64,000 nt of DNA from Sarcomyxa edulis. Taxonomy: Eukaryota > Basidiomycota > Agaricomycetes > Agaricales > Mycenaceae. The notes beneath the pieces were generated by a model. It did no database searches. It was not told the DNA's origin and worked only from the letters and a program-made list of their open reading frames with translations. Below, piece by piece: positions 34,669 through 46,727 of the stretch; position 1 is the first letter of the stretch, and the number at the start of each line of letters is the position of its first letter. The position numbers were made by a program, and so were the translations under genes. The stretch covers positions 1,984,001 through 2,048,000 of the forward strand of contig QUOL01000002.1 of the NCBI GenBank assembly GCA_009761415.1, in the 5' to 3' direction.

Positions 34669-37014
34669 ATGTTCGCCAGGGTCCCACAAACTACACCCAG
34701 CCAAGTCGCATCTGGCCAAACTGTCTCACTCAGGCTACACGACTGTCAATGGGGATGGTGTCGCGCCGTGTTCTCAACAAAGAACGATCTGGCACACCAT
34801 GTCGTTGTCGAACATGTACGCGAGGCTGTTCCTGTTAGGAGAGGTGAGATTGCGTTGTTGAGACGGGCGGAACAGGGGGTTGGGGAGAGTTTGAGTTTGA
34901 GTATGAGTATGGGCGTGACGTTGGATTCTAGTCGAGGTGATATAGGAGATGGATTGGTTGATTCACAGAAACAAGGTTAGCATCATGAGCTCTCTCGTAT
35001 GCGACATCCTAACCTCCGACCTCTGACAGACAACCCAACACCCCCCTCATCCCCAAAAGACCTCCCCTCATCTCTCCCATCTCCACCTGCAACAAGTCCA
35101 CTATCACAATCACCATCACAAACATCTCTCCCAATATCAATCCCGTTCCTCGACATCGAAGTCCCCGATGCATCTCCATTTTCTTCTCATCCAAATCCAC
35201 ATATGCATCCCATCGCCGTGTCTGTCTCCCCTATCCCTATTCCAACAACACCTCCACGCCTCTCACCCCCACCCCCACGCCTCTCGTCCCCAGATCCCCT
35301 CTTCGCCACTCCCAATACACCCATGAAACTTCCCAATACACCCGTGAAACATCCAGACACACCCATGAACTCGAAGCGTCACGGTCATGGCTCATCAACT
35401 CCCACATTCGCCTCCCTCTCTTCTCCATTAGGGTCTCCCGACGTAGACGTACCTCGATTACGATTACCGGATTCGCCTTCTTTGGATACGCTTCTGCGGG
35501 ATGCTATTGGTGGGAGTGGCAGGGGTGGGAGTGGGAGTGGCAGAAGTGGAGGTGCAAGTGCAAGTGGCAGGGGTGGAACTGGAAATGGAAATGGAAGTGC
35601 AAGTGCAAGTAACGCTCCAAAGAGGGGAAGTGGAAACAATCCTCGAAGGAAACCCCGCCCCCTACCATCATCACCATCACCATCACCCAATCACAGTCTC
35701 AAACGTCTCCTCGCAAACCACCGCCGATTCCAGTACCAATCCGACGATTCAACCGCTTCGTCCTCTGGTTCGAGGGAATTTGTGGAGACGCAGCTTACGC
35801 AGAGTTTGGGGATGGATTTGGATGGGGATGATGATGAAGATGAGGTTGATGACACTGCAGAGATGGATCACGATCATGTCATGGGCGAGTCGAACGACCG
35901 CAAGAGCAATGGCAGTGGCACGCTCGATATCTCTCCGAAGAACTCTCAAAGCCTCGAAAAAGCATTACATGTCGCATCTACTTCCCAATCACAGGAACGC
36001 GTCCCTCCACCAACACAAACGCAACCACCATCCCAATCGCATACACTCTCGACGAACGGATCATTCACCATGCCCGTACCTCCAAAACCATCGAGACACT
36101 CTCACTCTCCAAAACACTCACACTCTCAAAGTTTCGAAAAAGGTGGACATGTCGCGTCTACTTCTCAATCACAGTTACAGACACAGACACAGATACCAGG
36201 GGAAAGCGTTCCTCCGCAAACGCAATCCCGAACGCATACACTCTCCTCGAACGGGAACGGGATTGGAACTGGCAACGGGAACGGCACCGGAACCGCCCCT
36301 CTCGTCTCCATCCCCTCCCCGTCCCTCCAAAAACCCTCCTTCACCATGCCCTCAAGACAAGCGTGGTACCAGCCTTCACTTTCTCGTCCACGTACACATT
36401 CACACTTATTGCAGTCTTATTCTTCGAGTCATTCGAGTGTCTATTCTTCGAGCCACTCGAGTGGGAGCAAGAAACGGAAGGTGTCTTCTTCGATGCCCAT
36501 GGAGACGACATCGAATTCGAAGTCGGTTGGCAAGGAATTGCCTTCGAGTGCTTGGCAGGGTCATTCCCAATCGCATTCGCACTCGGGCTCACAATCTCAA
36601 TCTCAATCCCAAAACGGAACCGGTAATGGTAACGGTAAGCCCATTAAAAAACCCCGTATTTCAGCAAACGCAAACTCATTCCGGTCAGGGTCTTTCGTGC
36701 ACACCAAAGACGACCACACGTCTGCATTCGGAGATATTGGTTCACAGGAGCAGCATCGCGCGTCCCATCCACAGTCTCAGTCTCAGTCTCATCCTCAGTC
36801 CCATTCACAAGCTCACTCACAAGCTCACTCACAAGGACAAGTTCATCCTCAGTCCCAGTCCCAAGCTCGATCTTTCGACCCAGGACCCGAACCATCCTCA
36901 GCCTCACAATCACAATTATCTTCATCATCAGTCCATTCAGCATTCAACCCGTACGCGTTACAGACTCAGGCGCCGTATGCGAGTCAGAGTTGGAGTCAGA
37001 GTCAGAGTCAGTGA
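34669..37014 (+). CDS. Single C2H2 zinc-finger protein with long low-complexity tail
   Basis: Exons 34669-34975 and 35030-37014; 763 residues. Near residues 20-50 is one finger: CQWGWC then FSTKNDLAHHVVVEHV, a C-x4-C ... H-x4/5-H arrangement as in AEBP2/GLI-type first fingers. The rest is disordered: SP-rich (PTPPSSPKDLPSSLPSPP), LPDSPSLDTLLRDAIGG, Gly/Ser, and Ser-Gln-His repeats. A segment of about 60 residues beginning SQSLEKALHVASTSQSQ recurs as SQSFEKGGHVASTSQSQ, so part of the tail arose by internal duplication. Likely nuclear; DNA binding by a lone finger is uncertain. Confidence 0.75.
35941..36260. repeat. Internal duplication in the zinc-finger gene
   Basis: Copies near 35941-36060 and 36121-36255 share tctcaaag-tctcgaaaaa and catgtcgc(a/g)tctacttc(c/t)caatcacag and each continue into similar Ser/Gln/Thr codons. 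Confidence 0.6.
36768..36870. repeat. Ser-Gln/Ser-His codon repeat
   Basis: Tandem cagtct/cattca/caagct units encode a Ser-Gln-His-rich run in the zinc-finger protein tail. Confidence 0.7.
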
Positions 37015-37269
37015 TTCTATGTTGTTTTGGGTGGTGATGAGCGGTCTGATGAGATGAACGGTCGTACTGTATCTTACTTACAATATTGTATATAATCCAC
37101 ACAACAACATGTTTGTATACTTACTACTGTCGTTTTGCTGTCGACGGCCATGTCCCAGATTTGATTCCAATTGAACTCGCGAAGGATCATGATCGTGACT
37201 CTCGATCGCAGTACACCTAAATTTAGACTTCATCCTCTTTCCTTCCCCAATCCTTCGACCAGTCTGCAG

Positions 37270-39160
37270 ATGAGCGTCAACGCTAACGAGGAAACGCAAG
37301 CATATGTAGATTCTCTAGACTCGAACTTGGACTCGGAGACACCCAAATCCGCTCACGAGTCGGACACCTTGGGGCCAGTGGATCTCCCCGATTCCAATTC
37401 TGGCAAGGAATCCAAGGAATCACTCATCGTCGTATTCATCCACGGGTACGTACCACCTACCACCCACCACTCACCATCACTTACCATCACTCACTTACTC
37501 TTGCATTCCACTCGGACTCGGCATAACTCATCACCCAAAGCTTCAAAGGAACAGACTCCACATTCGGTGGCTTCCCCGAGAGACTACAACACGTCCTCTC
37601 GGAGACGATCCCGGGTGTGATCGTGGAATGTGTGGTTTTTCCTGCTTATGAGGTGCGTCCTCATCCTCTCTTTATCCTCTCCTTATACCACATACTACTA
37701 GAGCTAAAGCTCATCTCATCTCATATGTTCTGTTCTGTTTCTGTTTCTTTGTCATTTTGGATTGATATGGAAGACTAAGGGCGAACTAGTGAGCAGCGCC
37801 CCCTCATACCCTAATCAATCGCATTTCGGCGTGGTGACACTCTGGATCTGGAAATAGACAGCAGCAGTGATACGATTCGCGGATTGGCTTACGACTCTGA
37901 CCGTCGAGAGGGAGGTCGCGTCTGGGGGAGGGGGAGGGGCGGGGAGAGCGAAGATCGTGCTTTGTGGGCATAGGTTCGTTGCGTTTTAGTATACCCCACT
38001 ATGCTATGCTGACTCAACTGATTATTCATGAACTTGAACTTGGACTTGAACTTGGACTTGAACTTGGATACTGACAGCATGGGTGGCCTTCTAGCCGCAG
38101 ACACCCTCCTAGAATTCGTGAAGACCCGTCCCGACCAAACAGCACCTCTTTGGCCTAGAATCATAGCTCTCATAGCGTTCGATACACCCGTAAGACTTGT
38201 CTATGTACTGGCATCTGCTCACTACTTATCCTTCTTGCCGCTACAGTATTACGGCCTCCACCCCTTCGTCATCAAAAACAGCGCTACCAAAGCCGCAGAA
38301 TACGCAAGTACCGCACGGAATGTCGCTACTGGGATATTCGGGTCTTTAGCTGCGGTCGGGTTAGCCACCAAAAAAGCCACCAACCAAGCGAAAGCGAAAG
38401 CTCCCGTAGCAGCCATCACCGCTCCGCCCAACGCCAGTAGCAGCAGCAATACCTCAGGTTGGGCCAAATGGGCGCCCGCAGCATACGCCGTCGGAGGCGC
38501 ACTACTAGCAGGCGGCGCAGCCGGTGCAGCGTATTACAAACGCGAAGATTTGAACGAGGGGTATACGTGGGCTACGGATCATATGAAGTATGTGGGGAAT
38601 TTGTGGAATGAGGATGCGTTGAAGAGGAGGGTGGATGATGTTATTGGGGTTGAGGAGAGGTTGGGGGTTTTGTTTCGGACGTGCGTACTTTCACAGATTG
38701 AGAATATTCATATACGCATATCAAAGTTAGGGATATATGATTGATTTTCTTCGTCGACAGGTTCTACACATGGCTCCCACCAGCCCCCCCAACACACTAC
38801 GCACCCCGGACCTTCATCGTCCTCCCGCCCAAATCCTCCACACCCTCCCTCCTCTCCCATTTCACCCCCGCGCGAAACGGAATCGCGCCGGATGAATTAC
38901 AAGCGCATACGGGGATGTTTGGTGGGGGGACGAATGATGGGTATTATGTGTTGGGGCTTGAGACGGCGGGGATTGTTAGGGAGGCTGTTATAAGGAGTCG
39001 GGGGAGAGGTGGGGTGGAGGATGGGGTGGCTGAGGGAGATGCGGATGGGGATGGGGAGAAGGGTGCTGGTGCTGGTGAGGCTATGAGTGAGTCGTTGGGG
39101 GAACGGGTTGATGCGAAGGAGAAGGGAGGGGGAGAGGGTGATATTCTGGTGGACCTATGA
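37270..39160 (+). CDS. Alpha/beta hydrolase, DUF676-like putative serine esterase
   Basis: Seven exons: 37270-37445, 37541-37652, 37774-37788 (15 nt), 37858-37973, 38078-38189, 38247-38680, 38761-39160; 454 residues. LIVVFIHGFKGTDSTFGGFPERL is the oxyanion-side strand, and GHSMGG (Ser140) is the nucleophile elbow, split by an intron inside the Ser codon. A hydrophobic Ala/Gly-rich stretch (WAPAAYAVGGALLAGGAAGAAYY) may be a membrane segment. The C-terminal part, GIAPDELQAHTGMF through the end, is acidic and Gly-rich. The fold and nucleophile support lipase/esterase activity; substrate unknown. It converges on NAA10 with 82 bases between stops. Confidence 0.78.
38031..38069. repeat. 12-bp tandem repeat in an intron of the hydrolase gene
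   Basis: About three copies of gaacttggactt just before the CTGACAG acceptor of intron 4. It could influence acceptor use. Confidence 0.75.
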
Positions 39161-39242
39161 TGTTGACACAGTGTATTTGTACTCCGTACCTTTGTAGAAC
39201 TAGCATAGCAGATCCGTCCTAGTGGTCGTATGTGAAGAGGAT

Positions 39243-40048
39243 TTATTGCTTTAGCGATAGATGCATAGCGTATGCGTCCTCTCCGTCGGCATCTGAGAAT
39301 CGGGATAATCTGTTAGAGGAAGAAGCAACACTTCAGATTTTATTGCACTCACAGTACTTCTTCTCGATATCCTTCACAGTAAACCCCAACGTATCTCTAT
39401 ACAACCCCAACGCAGCACGGTTGGATTTGCGTACATGCAAGGATACAAACGAAGCACGGTATATCGTAGCCATGGCTTCTTCTACATACACACACACATA
39501 CATCCGAGAGAGATCCTGAATGAGCAAATCCCCAATATATATATATGAGAGTGGAATGGACGCACGAGATTGAACCATCAGCTTTTTCGCTAGGCCTAGT
39601 CGACGGTATGACCGTAGGACGGATATACTCGTTACGTGTCCGTGAGGTTCTTCACCTTTGGCGTCTTCCTCCTCCCTAGAGTAGAGTAGAGTGTAATGCG
39701 GACTGTCAAGACGTGTTTGCTTTTGGGAAGACAGAATGGAATGGGGTACAGACATTTTTGCGAGGATGTATCCGACGATGCGACCTTTGTTGTCTTCGGC
39801 GACGTACGATAGAGAGGGCCATGTTAGTGCGTGATAGAGATCTGAATATAAAGGTGTATTAGAGCCTGTTCGAGTTATATGAAGGGTGCTGGTCGTGACG
39901 CACAATATTTCATCGCGTAATTTTCTGGAAGGTTTTGGAGATTGCATGCTTGCATGCCCATGAGGTCTTCCATCTGAGCTAGCTGCTTGAATATTTATAG
40001 AGTAGGGAAGAGAGAGTGACTTACCCGCACTGGTCGTACGTTCGTCAT
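39243..40048 (-). CDS. NAA10: N-alpha-acetyltransferase 10, NatA catalytic subunit
   Basis: Six exons: 40048-40025, 39973-39904, 39841-39754, 39675-39566, 39481-39353, 39292-39243; 156 residues, the usual Ard1 length. In order: MTNVRPVRMEDLMGMQACN, LPENYAMKYYLYHALTWP, LSYVAEDNKGRIVGYILAKM, PHGHVTSISVLRSYRRLGLA (acetyl-CoA loop), FVSLHVRKSNRAALGLY, and the tail EKKYYADGEDAYAM. NatA acetylates nascent chains starting Ser, Ala, Thr or Gly at the ribosome. All introns fit frame; one has a GTCTGT donor that splits the Met codon of AKM. Confidence 0.95.
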
Positions 40049-41137
40049 GGTCCCTCAGAAAAAATGGAAAAACGAGGTTGAGCAACTTGAGCTTGGGTGC
40101 GTTGGCGTTAAGGTCGCTAGATCCGATCAGACGGGTGGTTGTTTGGTTTCAACGTGTTTTTGTAATGCATGCAAATAGGTTCTAACAACGCGCTTTGCAT
40201 TCAGCGAACACGGAGCTGAAGATAAGTACTCAAGCTTTCAGCTTCATTCGATGAGGAGGAGAACGGTGTAGATAAAGGACACGGTGCACGCGGAGCTTTG
40301 GTTTACAAAGGTAAGTCAAATATGATAATTTCGGACAAAGAGCTTGCAAAGAGCGATGTCGTGATGAGTATCGATGCGATATCGATAGTACTTGCGAAAG
40401 GCACCAGAATCGGGGCCAAAATGCGTCCGTGTTGGCAGGTTGCATGGAAGAGATATGTTATGCCGGAGACAGGTGGCAGGGTGTCGATCTCCACTAGGAT
40501 CCGGTGGTGACGACACAGGTACTTTCTCTCTTATCTTCTTCTCATCTACAGCCCAAGAATCCTAATCAAGGCGGGTCAGCTTGATCGCACTGCTAGATAG
40601 GACGAATACTTCAAAAAGAGAATATGACGCGATGTGGAAAAGAGAGGATAGGACGCGATCCTCTCTCTCTCGCCCAAATCTCGTCGCGAATCTCCAGGTG
40701 ACATGACTCATTTGCGGGTTTGCACTGCGCAACATGAGCTAAAAACCTGCTTCCAGGAACACAACGTTTGGAGGTATTTCGGAGATCTAGTTGGTGCGAA
40801 ATAACATGAGTTTGACAAGACATGAGAGTCACAAAAGAACCAGTCCAAATTTGGTCCAAATCCGCCGCAAGACGGGATCCCCGGAAGCAAATAGCGGCAC
40901 ACACCTCCGGATCTTCGGCCTCGGCTCTCTTCATTCGACAACGTTGAACTACTAAGAACTTCGAGCCAACGATATGTTCGTTTTGCTAGCAGGTATCGAT
41001 TATACAGGTTCCGATGGATTCCATCAGCTGTCTAATTCATTTGTGGTGTCAACTTTATGCAGTGTTTCGCTAGGAAATTGACATGATGCATGGTCTAGGA
41101 CATAATCACATTTGCCTCACATCCCAGCTGCAGGATC

Positions 41138-41144
41138 TATAAAA
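41138..41144 (+). promoter_or_regulatory. TATA box of glutaminase copy 2
   Basis: TATAAAA, 83 bases before the ATG, similar in sequence to that of copy 1. Confidence 0.5.
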
Positions 41145-41175
41145 TGGATACTCATCCTAGTATCATGTCCCATCT

Positions 41176-41200
41176 CAACTTCAACTTCAACTTCAACTTC
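41176..41200. repeat. (CAACTT)n hexanucleotide repeat before glutaminase copy 2
   Basis: Four tandem hexamers followed by related catcttcattc, lying between the TATA box and the ATG at 41227. Confidence 0.85.
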
Positions 41201-41226
41201 ATCTTCATTCACAAGTACTCACAAAG

Positions 41227-44200
41227 ATGCCCGTAACTTGGAAGGCCACCCCCTTCAACCCTCATTCCATTCCTCTCGCCGTGCGGTCGCCCTACCTTTC
41301 TACCTGGCTTCCACAGGGAGATGGGGCGGCTCTCAATGCCGTATGGTCCAGGTTTTGGACTGGTCATGTACGTGCATATCTCTTCGACAAAATTTTGTCT
41401 TGTTCATGTTACTGATGAGCTATTTGTTAGGTGACTGGATGGTCCGGGTTCATCAAGGTGGATGGCACCGCGTACTCTTTCTTGGGTGCTCCCGGTGTCC
41501 CAGGTGCAACATTCCACAAAGCTACGCAGAAGAGCTTCACGGTATGTACCTCCTGGCCGTCTAAGATGGGTGCATTGACACGAATTTGGATCAGTTCACC
41601 TCTACTCAAAGCATTTTCGTCATGTCTGCGGGCCCCGTCGATCTCACCGTAACTTTCTTGAGTCCTGTCGAGGTTTGTGGCCTTTCGTGCATGTGGGAGT
41701 AAGATATATCTTATTGACCCTAAATGAACCTCAAGCCCGCTGATCTCGTCAAACAATCTATTCCTTTCTCTTACATGGCTCTCTCTGCCGTGCCGACAGA
41801 TAATCGCTCCCATCACGTCCAAGTTTACTCTGACATCAGTGCAGAATGGGCTTCAGGCGACGATAACGCTCCTGTCGATTGGGCCACCACAATCGCTTGT
41901 GACATCCTCACGCACCGGGTACAGAAATCGTCCTCTGCACAGGTGATCTTCGGGGAAGACCACAATCAAGCTGCTTGTGAGTCGTCTGATACCAAAAATC
42001 TATTCGCCAATCAATTGACACTGTCATCAGACGGATCGTGCTACTACTCGACACCCAATGTAAGCAACACCCAAGGCTCCCCAATCCGACTCTACATCGT
42101 CCCTAACTCTTCTCTACATATATAGACAGTCGCAGCCACATACCAAACCGGACAGGACACCATCGTTCGCGCCCAATTTATCAACCACGGAACCCTCTTG
42201 AACACCCAGGACACCCAATTCCGAAAGGTCAGTGACAGGTGGCCGGTGTTCGCACTCGCACACGATTTGGGAACCGTGACGTGTGGTTGTGCACACGAAC
42301 CGATCGTGTATTCGATTGGGCACGTACGCGATCCGGCCATTGAGTATATCACGGAGGGAGGTGTTATTCAACGTCGGAGCTCGTACTTTTGGAGCAAGTT
42401 TTCGAATGTTGATGATCTTGTGTGTATCCTTTTCCTTCTGATGAGCGCGCGTTTGTTCGTTTTGCTAACTATGTATATGTATTCTAGATATCATCGTTCC
42501 TCGGGGATTATAGTGACGCTCTATCGAGGGCAAATAAATTCGACACCCAAATCAATGCAGATGCGTGCAAGATCTCCTCCGACTATGCGTCCATCGTGGC
42601 TTTGTCCGTCAGACAAGCCTTGGCTACGACAGAAATCACTATCTCGAGAAACACGGACAGATCGTGGAACACAGACGATGTCCTTGCGTTCATGAAAGGT
42701 GACTCCACAACCTACATCGATTATTTCAACATCAGCTAACGTATCGACTTTCCAGAATTATCTACCGGTGGTGTACGTCCACAATCCACACTCATGTTCC
42801 TCCTGCATTGATTCTAACTACCGTCACCTAGCACGTCAGCACGGTAGACGTCATCTTCCCCGCATGGCCCGTATTCCTCTACACAAACCCTCTTCTCGGG
42901 AAGTATCTTTTGTTGCCTTTGCTCCAGTACCAAGCTTCTGGGCAATACCCTAACAAATGGTGTGCCCACGATATTGGTGCTGCATACCCGAAAGCACTCG
43001 GGCATAAGGATGGGAAGGACTTGCTTATGCCAGTCGAAGGTCAGTTTCTGAGTTTTGTTGTCCGTGCGTCATGGAAGTGCTGATGCTGTCGATGTGCCTG
43101 CAGAGAGTGGGAATATGCTTATAATGGTTTTGAGTTATATCAAGAAGACAGGGGATACGTCGCTTCTTGTGCCTTATGTGAGTTGCTACTATCGATAACA
43201 ATCTGTACCTCTCATTCCACTGACTATCTTTCTCCAAACAGAGGAATCTCCTGGATCAATGGGCGCGGTTCCTCATCACCGACTCCCTCTTCGCGGAGTC
43301 ACAGACAAGCACGGACAATTTCGCCGGTGCTCTCGCCAATCAGACAGGTTTGGCAATCAAGGGTATCATTGGTATCGGAGCCATGTCGGAGATCGCGCAT
43401 CTCTTGGATGATGCTTTCATGCATAGGCACTACAGGGTGCGAACTAAATCCCTGAATTTGGAATCTGGGACGCTCACACTGACTTCACGGACGATGTTAG
43501 GCGATTGCTGAACTGTACGTCAGTCGTTTGCAAGAACTTGCGACCGCGCCTTCTCGTGACCATTTGACTCTTGCGGTGCGTGTGGCTCAAGTTTCGTCTC
43601 ATTCGAGTTCCTTATTCATATGATATGTTGTACATTTGTAGTATAAAGACAATGCCAGGTACTTGGGATTTTATCACCGTCATCCATGGCCACTCACGAC
43701 TATATACTACCCTCTGTAGCTGGGGTCTTGGCTACAATTTGTTCGGTGACAAGTTACTGAAACTAGATCTTTTCCCGGAGTCGGTGTATAAAATGCGTAA
43801 GCAGCGTTTCCTCTTCATACATAGGAAGACATCGTCTAATCTGTGGTGCAGAGACTGCTTGGTATCGAAAGCAAGCTAGTAAGCATCGTCTCCAACGTGC
43901 TTAACAATTTTGACGTCTAAAACATTTTCCCTGTCCAGAGGCCTTCGGAGTACCTTTGGACACCAGGCATACTTACACCAAATCGGGTCAGTAGTCGTCC
44001 GCTCGCTCGCATAGTCAAACCCATCCTCATCTTTTGCATGTAGACTGGGAAATATGGACCGCCGGTGTTGTCACTGACAATGCCACCCGGGACATTCTAA
44101 TCAGCTCCGTCAAGAAGTGGGCTGCGAACGGACTCACCAATGTCCCGCTCGGCGATTGGTACGATGCTACTACTGGGAAGTCTATGGGCTTCAAAGCGAG

Positions 44201-44305
44201 GCCTGTTGTAGGTGGACATTTGGCTCTGGTGCGTTTATCTTTTGCCGGTCACGGATCGATAATTGGTCTCATGGATTTCCTTGACAACTATAGTTGGTTC
44301 TTTAA
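41227..44305 (+). CDS. Glutaminase A-like enzyme, copy 2, without signal peptide
   Basis: Eighteen exons: 41227-41367, 41431-41541, 41595-41672, 41736-41976, 42031-42059, 42126-42419, 42488-42698, 42756-42772, 42832-43039, 43104-43177, 43242-43436, 43501-43575, 43642-43658, 43720-43796, 43852-43878, 43939-43986, 44044-44228, 44294-44305; 2040 nt, 679 residues. The chain matches copy 1 exon by exon: only exons 1, 4 and 6 differ in length. Motifs include SPYLSTWLPQG, VTGWSGFIKVDG, FPAWPVFLYTNP, QYPNKWCAHDIGAAYPKALGH and FGVPLDTRHTYTKSDWEIW. It starts MPVTWKATPF, where copy 1 has the same sequence after its signal peptide, and no ATG in frame lies upstream before a stop. The protein is predicted cytosolic unless an unseen upstream exon exists. 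Confidence 0.88.
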
Positions 44306-44538
44306 GAGACACGGATATCTTCGTGATCTTGCGCTTTCTTCTGTTGTATCTAGTCGTTTATGAATGTGAAATGTTATTGCAGTCAATTTTGGTCTATACC
44401 TGTCCGCGTCATTTTCGAAAATGCAAGAGCAACGGTCCAAGGTCTAGTAAAACAACAGGTCGAGGCCTCATTCAAGCTCTCGAGTATAAATTACATTCCT
44501 TCCTTGAACATATCCGAATAATAATAGTGATACTTTTA

Positions 44539-46323
44539 TTAATGCACGACGACGTCCCCCAACTCACCGACCAGCCTCTTCTTTTGTTCTCCCCACTTTG
44601 TTTTACCTTTTAACAGCTCTACCTCCATCTCTCTGGTAGTGCACTCGCCCAGGCCTTCCTCGAGCCTTTCATCCAAGAATGCAAGCGAGAGGGTTCCGAT
44701 GATAGTCATCAGTCTCTGTGCAGCTTTCCCTCGAATCAGAGGAAGCACAGGGAAATCAGAGAACGAAATATGTTGCGACCGGACAATGGTAAGTAACCTG
44801 CGCCCTTCTGGTTCCCATGCAGTAACAAGAGACTGCAGTCGGGAAAAGTGGTCTTTCCAGAGTGTGAAACCCTCAGAGTTAATGACGAGTAAACGAGGAT
44901 GTTTCGACGGGATGTCTGGTGTTGCGACGACTGTATTAGAAGAGGACGAGGACCGGGAGGAGGGTACGTGCGCCGCAGCATCAAGTGCTGTTTCGAGAGG
45001 CAGTGGAGAGGGTTCGTGGTTTTGGAGATACGGTGCGGGTCCTGGAGATGCAAGAGGCTCGAGCCATGGATCTAGAGCTAACGCTCTGGTTATAGGTATC
45101 GGAGGATATTTGGTGGATGGAGGAGGCGTCGAGAGCATTGTAAACTGAATGTCATGTTCAGCTCAAGGTCTAGGGATAGATTGCTAGAGCATATCTTACA
45201 ACCGTGCAGCCTCCAAAGGAATGTCCCACTATGCTTACATCTGCATCGCACTGGACAGGGTCAAAGGGATGAGTATCGCAAGGAGACCAGCTTTCCCAGT
45301 TGATATCGGTACCGTCGATGATCTCCAGATCTGTTTTGCGAGCTGTACTCTGTACAAGGTCACGGAACGAGGCATACGCAAGATATATCTCGTGTTGGCG
45401 AAACGTGAGTTGATCGGCACGAATGGGCAGTGGCCCTTGCTTTGTGTCGTTTTCTTGATCCCATCTTGAGTCACATTAGCTTAGAAAACTCTATTCGATA
45501 GACTCTTACTGTAAATCATCATCTTGAATGTATAATTTTGTGTTATATTCTTCTGATGGTTTTCCGTCTGGACCCAAAGACCTTATCATGCACGCAGGTC
45601 CCGTCCCATCACGATGTTCTAGGGCGAGGACTACCTTCCCCGATGCAGCTAAGCGAGAGCATAACTGACTGAATTATGCTCATGGTTAGGATCAAATTTC
45701 ACAACAAGCACAAGTGATTCATACCTATACGCAGTTCGACTCCCGCCCAGGCCATGAGAGAAAATGACAAGGGGCCATTGCGTCAAGGGTTCGTCCGCGG
45801 GCGGTTTCAAGAGCGGCGCGTTTGGATACACTGGTATCTATTCGCGTCATATGAATGAGAATGACGCCCTACTTAGGGGAATAGAGCCTACTTTGAGAAG
45901 GGTCCCGAAAAGGTATACGACTGGCCAGAGAAGCCACGTAGATAGCCCTGTCAATGTGTTGAGCTTAGAGGATGGGCATGTGTGTGGTGTGCCATCTCAC
46001 CTGCAAAGTGAACGTACCCTCGTAGCGAGTCTCTAACAGGTCTGTGAAATGGTATGTTAATGATTGTAACTGAAAGTCTAGACTCTGGCTACATAAGTCG
46101 ATGTCGCGCACCGTATTAACCAATCCAGACCTTTGATAAATCCTTCAGTCTGAGCGGGGTAGTAAGCGGTGAAAGCTACCTCATCAAGCTGCAAAGCTGG
46201 CAACAGCTGATCGCCTGAGACGAGTTTTGCTGTGCCGACGACGAGAGGGGAAACTGGGCGCGCAAATGTGGTTGCGCCGACGCGATATTTCCCCTGAGGG
46301 TCTGAAAGATTGAGAGAGAACAT
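44539..46323 (-). CDS. PAF-acetylhydrolase-like esterase (isoform II family)
   Basis: Seven exons: 46323-46112, 46041-46001, 45947-45892, 45837-45725, 45668-45510, 45464-45200, 45144-44539; 483 residues. KYRVGATTF, LDEVAFTAYYPAQ, the KIPVYPNAPLL segment and WPLVIFSHGLGGSRTAYS lead to the nucleophile elbow GHSFGG (Ser276). ALALDPWLEPL supplies the acid (Asp307), and RSQHISFSDFP supplies His407, in the spacing of the PAF-AH II triad. The family cleaves short or oxidised acyl groups from phospholipids. No signal peptide is seen, so it is probably intracellular. A Ser-rich insertion lies between Asp307 and the next strand. Confidence 0.87.
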
Positions 46324-46727
46324 TCAAGGGCATGAGGAGTTGGGGGTGTATAGTTACCCGCCTGCGTTGGAATTTGCCCGCCGACACGCCCGACATATGA
46401 TGCGATCGGTGGTGACCAAAAATGGAAATCGAAACTCGGACGCGTTCATTTGTTTTTGACCACCATCGCGACTTTGGCCGCTGCATGCTCTTCCGATTCT
46501 GCATTGCTACTACAGAGTTCCTCGTGGCCTATCTCGAAGCTAAAACTTCATGTCGTCGGATAGTACTCTTCATGGCCATATATGACGGTTACGAGTTCAA
46601 GTATGGTTAGACGCCACCATCCTACTCTCAGGACTAGGCTTTGATCGAGAGTGGTATAAACGTTGCATGGCGTTTTTAGACCGCCTTTTTCGACAAATAC
46701 TTTCTCTTCTCATTCTGTCACTCTTTC
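46324..46727. promoter_or_regulatory. Divergent region between PAF-AH-like and GH79 genes
   Basis: Both promoters; no gene seen. The PAF-AH frame upstream of 46323 contains no earlier in-frame ATG that joins by a good splice site. Confidence 0.35.

Larger units (their letters stand above)
40049..41226. promoter_or_regulatory. 1.2-kb divergent region between NAA10 and glutaminase copy 2
   Basis: No gene supported. Short frames inside have no family resemblance. The right end holds the TATA box and hexanucleotide repeat of glutaminase copy 2. Confidence 0.4.

Noticed and set aside
35501..37057. 518-codon plus-strand frame overlapping the zinc-finger gene
   Set aside because: Composition (His/Arg/Asn runs) is the shifted reading of Ser/Gln/Pro repeats; the zinc-finger frame has the domain and a consistent intron.
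44639..45148. 169-codon plus frame
   Set aside because: Exact antisense of the last PAF-AH exon, which carries the catalytic Asp and His.
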